A DNA stretch of 64,000 bases, taken from contig NZ_FPJG01000006.1 of assembly GCF_900119165.1 (NCBI RefSeq), forward strand, positions 62,001-126,000. Reading direction: 5' to 3'. The translations under genes and the position numbers were made by a program. Below are positions 59,085-64,000 of the stretch, one piece after another (within the stretch, counting starts at the first letter, position 1; every line of letters starts with the position of its first letter). This DNA is from Amycolatopsis australiensis (lineage in GTDB: Bacteria > Actinomycetota > Actinomycetes > Mycobacteriales > Pseudonocardiaceae). The notes beneath the pieces were generated by a model. It searched no databases, was not told the DNA's origin, and was given only the letters and a program-made list of their open reading frames with translations.

Positions 59085-60263
59085 GTGATGGGCGTGGTTC
59101 CGGGCGCGCTGGACGCCCGAGGCGAGCGGCTGGCGGGACCGGTCTTCACCGGCGTCGGGCTGGCCGCGCTCGCCGCCTGCGTGGTCTGGGGGCCGGGGGT
59201 CCGGGGCACCACGCTGGTGTTCGTCGTGGTGACGGCGGTGTGGCTGCCGCTGCTGATCCCGCTGTTCCCGCGCCGGGCGGCGCACCCGTGGCTGGTCGCC
59301 GGCTACTACGCCGGCGTGCTGGCGGCCGCCGTGGTCCTGGTGGCCCGCGACGACACGTTCATGGGCTTCGCGTCTTTCGGCTATCCCCTCGCCTTCGTGC
59401 TCTTCCCGGCGCGGTGGGGCTTCTTCGCGGTGGCGGCGACGGCGACGTTGTCGCTGCTGGCGGCCGACTCGGAGGCGCGGAGCCCGACGTGGGTGCTGGT
59501 CCTGTCGCTGGCCGGGCCGTTGCTGTACGCGGCCTGGTTCGTCGGCGCGGAGAGCGAGCAGCGGCGGAAGGCGAACGTGCGGCTGGAGGCCGCGCTGGAG
59601 GAGAACGCGAGTCTGCACGCGCAGCTGGTGGCGCGGGCACGCGAGGCGGGCATGCTCGACGAGCGGCAGCGGTTGGCGCGCGAAATCCACGACACGCTGA
59701 CCCAGGGCCTGACCGGGATCGTCACGCAGCTGCGCGCGGCGGAGGAGGCGGACGGCCCGGAACGCGACCGGCGCCTGGAGCTGGTACGCACGCTGGCGCG
59801 CGACAGCCTCGGCGAAGCGCGCCGGGCGGTGCAGGCGCTGGCGCCGGAGCCGCTGGTGTCGGCGCGGCTGCCGGAAGCGCTTTCCGAGCTGGCGGCCCGG
59901 GTCGCGGCGACGTCCGGCATCGACGTCGGCTGTACCGTGACCGGCGATCCGTCGCCGCTGCTGCCGGAGCTGGAGGTGACGCTTCACCGCGTCGCGCAGG
60001 AAGCGCTGGCGAACGCGGAGAAGCACGCCAAGGCGTCAAGGATCGGGCTGACACTGTCCTATTCGGACGAAGTGGTGCTGCTGGACGTGGTCGACGACGG
60101 CATCGGGTTCCGCCCGGGCGACCGCGGCGAAGGCACGGGGTTCGGCCTTGAGTCGATGCGCCGGCGCGTCCACCGGGTGGCGGGGACGCTGTCGGTGGAG
60201 AGCACGCCCGGGGGCGGGACGGCGGTGAACGCCCAGGTCCCGGCGATCCGCCGGGGTGGCTAG
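59085..60263 (+). CDS. Sensor histidine kinase, HisKA_3 type (no adjacent regulator)
   Basis: A 392-residue kinase with five to six membrane helices over residues 15-150, a coiled coil (ESEQRRKANVRLEAALEENA), the phospho-acceptor motif ARAREAGMLDERQRLAREIH then DTLTQGLTGIVTQLRAAEEA, and an ATPase with VAQEALANAEKHA, DVVDDGIGF and GTGFGLESMRRRV. It lies 18 bases after the DUF1707 pair. No response regulator gene follows; the next gene is an acetyltransferase, so this is an orphan kinase here. Confidence 0.9.
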   Translation: MMGVVPGALDARGERLAGPVFTGVGLAALAACVVWGPGVRGTTLVFVVVTAVWLPLLIPLFPRRAAHPWLVAGYYAGVLAAAVVLVARDDTFMGFASFGYPLAFVLFPARWGFFAVAATATLSLLAADSEARSPTWVLVLSLAGPLLYAAWFVGAESEQRRKANVRLEAALEENASLHAQLVARAREAGMLDERQRLAREIHDTLTQGLTGIVTQLRAAEEADGPERDRRLELVRTLARDSLGEARRAVQALAPEPLVSARLPEALSELAARVAATSGIDVGCTVTGDPSPLLPELEVTLHRVAQEALANAEKHAKASRIGLTLSYSDEVVLLDVVDDGIGFRPGDRGEGTGFGLESMRRRVHRVAGTLSVESTPGGGTAVNAQVPAIRRGG

Positions 60264-60273
60264 GCTGGGCGGA

Positions 60274-60804
60274 GTGGAACCGGTGGAGATCAACGCGGGC
60301 ACGTACTACCTGCGCCAGCTGCGCGCGGACCGGCACATCGACGACCGGCCGTTGCTGATGGAGGCGTTCGCGGACCCGACGCACCGCAAGTACGTGCTGA
60401 ACTACCGCCTGCGCACCCTGGACGAAGCAACGGAGTACGTCGCGCTGCGAGCAGCCCAGTGGGCGGGCGACGAGCGGTGTTCCTGGGCGATCGCGGAGCC
60501 GACGTCAGGACGGCTCCTTGGCGAAGTGGGCCTGCGCGAACTGGACCTGGACGCGGCGTACGCGGAGGCGACGATCTGGGTCCACCCGGCAGAGCGAGGA
60601 AAGGGCATCGCGACGACGGCGTTGACCGCGGCACTGCGGTTCGGCTTCGGCGGCCTGGGGCTGCGGGAGGTGACGTACCGCTACGAGGAGAGCAACACCG
60701 CCTCGGCGATCGTGGCGGAGCGCTGCGGGTTCACGCTGCTGGGCCCGGAGGCCGAGCACGCCCCGACGGGAGAACGCCTGATCCGCTGGCACCGCACGTC
60801 CTGA
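60274..60804 (+). CDS. GNAT-family N-acetyltransferase
   Basis: A 176-residue acetyltransferase of the RimJ/RimL-like type: YYLRQLRADRHIDDRPLLME, the strand EATIWVHPAERGKGIATTAL with the acetyl-CoA loop RGKGIA, and LREVTYRYEESNTASAIVAE then CGFTLLG. Substrate unknown. The start may be GTG at 60274 or 60283 (better spaced from GGAG). It ends 13 bases before the convergent glpD. Confidence 0.87.
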   Translation: MEPVEINAGTYYLRQLRADRHIDDRPLLMEAFADPTHRKYVLNYRLRTLDEATEYVALRAAQWAGDERCSWAIAEPTSGRLLGEVGLRELDLDAAYAEATIWVHPAERGKGIATTALTAALRFGFGGLGLREVTYRYEESNTASAIVAERCGFTLLGPEAEHAPTGERLIRWHRTS

Positions 60805-60817
60805 GCACGCCGCCCGC

Positions 60818-62551
60818 TCAGCTCACCGGCTCCACGATGCCCGCCCGCGCCTCCGGGGCCGCCGACCTCAGTGCGTCCGCCGCTTCGTCGTTCGGCTGGG
60901 ACTGGGACTCTCGCTCCGCCTTGACCCGCGCGTTGTAGACCTCGATCTCGTGCTTCACCGTGTCGGGCGACCAGCCGAGGACTTCGCCCACCAGGGTCGC
61001 CACCTGCTCGGCGCAGTCCACGCCGCGGTGCGCGTACTCGATCGAGATCCGCGTCCGGCGGGCCAGGACGTCCTCCAGGTGCAGCGCGCCCTCGTGCGAA
61101 GCCGCATACACCACTTCGACGCCCAGGTAGTCCGGGGCGTGCTCGATCGGCTTCAGCAGCTCCGGGCGGCCGTCCGCACAGGCCAGGACCTCGTGGACCA
61201 GCGAGCCGTAGCGGTCCAGCAGATGCCTCACCCGATAGGGGTGCAATCCGTGTTCCGCGGCGAGGTGGTCGGCCTGGTTGACGAGCGCGTGGTAGCCGTC
61301 CGCGCCCAGGAGCGGGACCTTGTCCGTGATCGACGGCTGCGAACGGCCCGGCAGGTCCACCGCCGCCGCGTCGACCGCGTCCGCCGCCATCACCCGGTAC
61401 GTCGTGTACTTGCCGCCCGCGATCGCCACCAGGCCCGGCGCCACCCGCGCCACCGCGTGCTCGCGCGAGAGCTTCGACGTCTCTTCGCTCTCGCCGGCCA
61501 GCAGGGGGCGAAGGCCCGCGTACACGCCTTCGATGTCGTCGTGGGTCAGCGGCGTCGCCAGCACCGTGTTGACGTGCTCGAGGATGTAGTCGATGTCGTG
61601 CTTCGTCGCGGCCGGGTGCGCCAGGTCCAGGTTCCAGTCCGTGTCCGTCGTTCCCACGATCCAGTGATTTCGCCACGGGATCACGAACAGCACGGACTTC
61701 TCCGTCCGCAGGATCAGCCCCGACTCCGAGACGATCCGGTCGCGCGGCACGACGATGTGCACGCCCTTGCTCGCGCGCACCCGGAACCGCCCGCGGCCGC
61801 CGGAGAGCCGCTGCAGCTCGTCGGTCCACACGCCGGTGCAGTTGATCACCGCGGCCGCCGAGATCTCCGTCTCGCGCCCGTCCTCGACGTCGCGCACGCG
61901 CACGCCGGACACCCGGTCGGCCTCCCGCAGGAACCCGACGACCTGGGTCGAGGTCCGCACGACCGCCCCGTAGTGGGCCGCCGTCCGCGCGACCGTCATG
62001 GTGTGGCGAGCGTCGTCGGACTGGGCGTCGTAGTAGCGGATGCCGCCGATCAGCGCGGACCGCTTGAGCGCCGGCACCATCCGCAGCGCACCCGCGCGGG
62101 TGAGGTGCTTCTGCCCCGGGACGCTGCGAGCGCCGCCCATCGTGTCGTACATCAGCAGGCCCGCCGCGGTGTACGGCCGCTCCCACACGCGGTGCGTCAG
62201 CGGGTAGAGGAAGCTGACCGGCTTCACCAGGTGCGGCGCGATCGTCGTCAGCATCAGCTCGCGCTCGCGCAGCGCCTCCCGGACCAGGCCGAACTCCAGC
62301 TGCTCCAGGTAGCGCAGGCCGCCGTGGAACAGCTTGCTCGACCGGCTCGACGTGCCCGAGGCGAGGTCACGGGCTTCGACGAGGGCGACCCGCAGCCCGC
62401 GCGTCGCCGCGTCCAGAGCCGTGCCCGCGCCGACCACGCCACCGCCGATGACGACGAGGTCGAAGGTCTCGTTGCCCAGCCGTTGCCAGGTCTCTTCCCG
62501 CTTGGCCGGGCCCAGTCGAGCCGGGTTCGTCTCCGCTGCGTGCTGAGCCAC
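60818..62551 (-). CDS. glpD: Aerobic glycerol-3-phosphate dehydrogenase GlpD
   Basis: A 577-residue FAD enzyme that oxidises glycerol 3-phosphate to dihydroxyacetone phosphate and passes electrons to quinone. FAD motif DLVVIGGGVVGAGTALDAAT, substrate-domain blocks SRSSKLFHGGLRYLEQLEFG and GIRYYDAQSDDARHTM, IAGGKYTTYRVMA, and the C-terminal helical cap. The GTG at 62551 is set by GGAGG seven bases upstream; a longer frame exists but lacks any conserved sequence. Divergent from glpF-glpK. Confidence 0.95.
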   Translation of the reverse strand: MAQHAAETNPARLGPAKREETWQRLGNETFDLVVIGGGVVGAGTALDAATRGLRVALVEARDLASGTSSRSSKLFHGGLRYLEQLEFGLVREALRERELMLTTIAPHLVKPVSFLYPLTHRVWERPYTAAGLLMYDTMGGARSVPGQKHLTRAGALRMVPALKRSALIGGIRYYDAQSDDARHTMTVARTAAHYGAVVRTSTQVVGFLREADRVSGVRVRDVEDGRETEISAAAVINCTGVWTDELQRLSGGRGRFRVRASKGVHIVVPRDRIVSESGLILRTEKSVLFVIPWRNHWIVGTTDTDWNLDLAHPAATKHDIDYILEHVNTVLATPLTHDDIEGVYAGLRPLLAGESEETSKLSREHAVARVAPGLVAIAGGKYTTYRVMAADAVDAAAVDLPGRSQPSITDKVPLLGADGYHALVNQADHLAAEHGLHPYRVRHLLDRYGSLVHEVLACADGRPELLKPIEHAPDYLGVEVVYAASHEGALHLEDVLARRTRISIEYAHRGVDCAEQVATLVGEVLGWSPDTVKHEIEVYNARVKAERESQSQPNDEAADALRSAAPEARAGIVEPVS

Positions 62552-62884
62552 GTGACATCCTCCTCGTGCCGGCGAGGCTTCCAGCATCGCACGACCTGGT
62601 GATCCTCCGCCCGTCCACGGGCGACACGTGTGGCGTAACCCTCCGCGATCTTGCTGTGCCGCTGGTTGGCCAATCCGACGGCAGCCACGGCGAAAACCGG
62701 CACGTCGCGAATCGGCTGCGGCCCGTACCCGCCTGCTTTCAGTCGGATTGGTCAAAGTTTCGGCTGCCCGGTGCTTGGAATCCGCTTCTACGCCCCGGTA
62801 ACGTCGCGCTGACGTGGGTCGGCAACGGTGCCGTGGCTCGCCGTGATCGACCCTGCGCAGAGTGTCCAGTGTGGAGGTGCAGCG
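62552..62884. promoter_or_regulatory. Divergent control region between glpD and glpF with a spaced inverted repeat
   Basis: In this 333-base gap TTGGCCAATCCGAC (62666-62679) and GTCGGATTGGTCAA (62742-62755) are inverted with 13 of 14 positions matching, 62 bases apart. Two such arms could be a pair of operator sites for a glycerol repressor (IclR/GylR or DeoR/GlpR type) controlling both directions, or bring the sites together in a loop. No small gene is evident in the gap. Confidence 0.5.
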
Positions 62885-63637
62885 GTGAGTGCTGGGGCAA
62901 TAATCGTCTGGGAAATACTGGGAACGGCCGCGCTGATCCTGCTCGGCAACGGCGTGGTCGCCAACCACGTGCTCCGCAAGAACAACGGCCACCAAGCCGG
63001 CTTCCTGTTCATCAACTTCGGCTGGGCGTTCGCCGTGTTCACCGGCGCCAGCATCGCCGCGCCCACCGGCGCGCACCTCAACCCGGCGGTGACGCTGGGC
63101 CTGGCCATTTCCGGCAAGACCCACTGGTCCGACGTCCCGTTCTACTTCATCGGCGAGATGGTCGGCGCGATCCTCGGCGCCGTGCTCTGCTGGGCCGCCT
63201 ACAAGCTGCAGTTCGACGACCACCCGGAACCGGAGAGCACGCTCGGCATCTTCTCCACCGCGCCGCAGATCCCGAACGTCGCCTGGAACCTCGTCACCGA
63301 GATCATCGGCACCTTCGTGCTGGTCGTGTGGATCCTGCTCAGCCCGGTCGCGGCGGCCGCGTCGCCGGACGGCGTGCCGACCTTCGGCAACTCCGCGCTC
63401 GGCTACGCGGGCGTGTCCTTCGTCGTCCTCGTGATCGGCACGTCACTCGGCGGGCCGACGGGTTACGCCATCAACCCGGCCCGCGACCTCGGCCCGCGCA
63501 TCGCCTACGCGTTCCTGCTGCCGATCAAGAACAAGGGCAACGCCAACTGGGGCTACTCGTGGATCCCGGTCGTCGGCCCGCTCGTCGGCGGCGCCCTCGC
63601 CGCGCTGGTCTACCTCGGCGTCCACAACCTGTCCTGA
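62885..63637 (+). CDS. glpF: Glycerol facilitator GlpF (MIP/aquaglyceroporin family)
   Basis: A 250-residue six-helix channel. The two half-helix signatures are LNPAVTLGL (NPA 1) and [11 protein letters not shown] (NPA 2); the Asp after the second NPAR is typical of glycerol-conducting members. GGAGG at 62872-62876 supports the GTG at 62885. It lies 31 bases upstream of glpK, the standard uptake-phosphorylation pair. Confidence 0.95.
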   Translation: MSAGAIIVWEILGTAALILLGNGVVANHVLRKNNGHQAGFLFINFGWAFAVFTGASIAAPTGAHLNPAVTLGLAISGKTHWSDVPFYFIGEMVGAILGAVLCWAAYKLQFDDHPEPESTLGIFSTAPQIPNVAWNLVTEIIGTFVLVVWILLSPVAAAASPDGVPTFGNSALGYAGVSFVVLVIGTSLGGPTGYAINPARDLGPRIAYAFLLPIKNKGNANWGYSWIPVVGPLVGGALAALVYLGVHNLS

Positions 63638-63668
63638 TCGCCCCTCCTCCCGAATTCCTGGAGCACAC

Positions 63669-64000
63669 ATGACTTCGTACGTAGCCGCGATCGACCAGGG
63701 CACCACCTCGACCCGGTGCATGATCTTCAACCACGAGGGCCGCGTGGTCTCGGTCGACCAGCGCGAGCACGAGCAGATCTTCCCGAAGGCCGGCTGGGTC
63801 GAGCACAACGCCGAGGAGATCTGGGAGAACACGCGCCGCGTCGCCGCGGGCGCGCTGGCCAAGGCCGACCTGACCGCCCGCGACATCGCCGCCGTGGGCA
63901 TCACCAACCAGCGCGAGACCGCGCTCGTCTGGGACAAGACGACCGGCAAGCCGGTGTACAACGCGATCGTCTGGCAGGACACCCGCACCGACCGGATCGT
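63669..64000 (+). CDS. glpK: Glycerol kinase GlpK (truncated by window edge)
   Basis: The first 110 residues of an FGGY-family kinase: [19 protein letters not shown] (phosphate 1 motif), [33 protein letters not shown] and [12 protein letters not shown]. It phosphorylates glycerol to glycerol 3-phosphate, the substrate of GlpD encoded divergently. Start ATG at 63669. The ATP-binding half lies beyond the window. Confidence 0.95.
   Translation, partial: MTSYVAAIDQGTTSTRCMIFNHEGRVVSVDQREHEQIFPKAGWVEHNAEEIWENTRRVAAGALAKADLTARDIAAVGITNQRETALVWDKTTGKPVYNAIVWQDTRTDRI

Noticed and set aside
1..64000. Insertion sequences, integrases, prophage or attachment sites
   Set aside because: No transposase, recombinase or phage structural gene and no flanking direct repeats of a tRNA end were found on either strand.

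Overview
The window is high-GC actinobacterial chromosome with dense, tightly packed genes and many GTG starts. Gene content points to Pseudonocardiales, most likely Amycolatopsis or a close relative; this genus call is an inference from family content, not from a marker gene. There is no rRNA, canonical tRNA, CRISPR array, transposase or prophage.

A backbone matches, in order, the Mycobacterium tuberculosis segment fadE25-purE-purK-GtrA-PH domain protein-birA-accD5-accE5-maf-accA3. Here it runs: acyl-CoA dehydrogenase start (1-187), purE and purK (3772-5468), two GtrA genes (11489-12554), PH-domain protein and birA (25141-26596), accD5-accE5 (43244-45096), maf (52930) and accA3 (56302). BirA, AccA3, AccD5 and AccE5 together make a complete biotin-dependent acyl-CoA carboxylase system. 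An HMG-CoA lyase is coupled to the PH-domain gene. The window ends in a glycerol locus: glpD facing glpF-glpK.

Accessory blocks are inserted between the backbone genes. 5.5-12.5 kb: two tandem GT87 glycosyltransferases, a degenerate GGDEF protein, a large membrane-spanning sigma factor and the tandem GtrA genes. 12.6-24.1 kb: a drug-efflux-like transporter with a structured leader, two LuxR proteins beside an orphan DUF4255 (Pvc16-like) protein, a two-component pair, hisN, a secreted GH92 mannosidase and a TNT-domain toxin with a coupled small partner. 26.6-43.2 kb: a cell-wall hydrolase, another two-component pair, an ECF sigma factor with NTF2-like tail, and many small regulator/enzyme pairs (TetR, LysR, GlxA-type, HxlR, MarR), several with visible palindromic operators. 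45.1-52.8 kb: MarR/LLM oxidoreductase, a Ro60 orthologue (rsr) with two upstream Y-RNA-like genes, PadR/DHA2 transporter and a secreted GH3 glucosidase.

The most striking element is at 46.6-46.9 kb. A non-coding RNA just upstream of rsr carries a circularly permuted tRNA mimic: T arm, then a capped acceptor stem, then D arm, all sitting on a Y-RNA-type Ro-binding stem. A second, simpler RNA with the same basal stem lies before it. This is a Ro60/Y RNA (YrlA-type) ribonucleoprotein locus.
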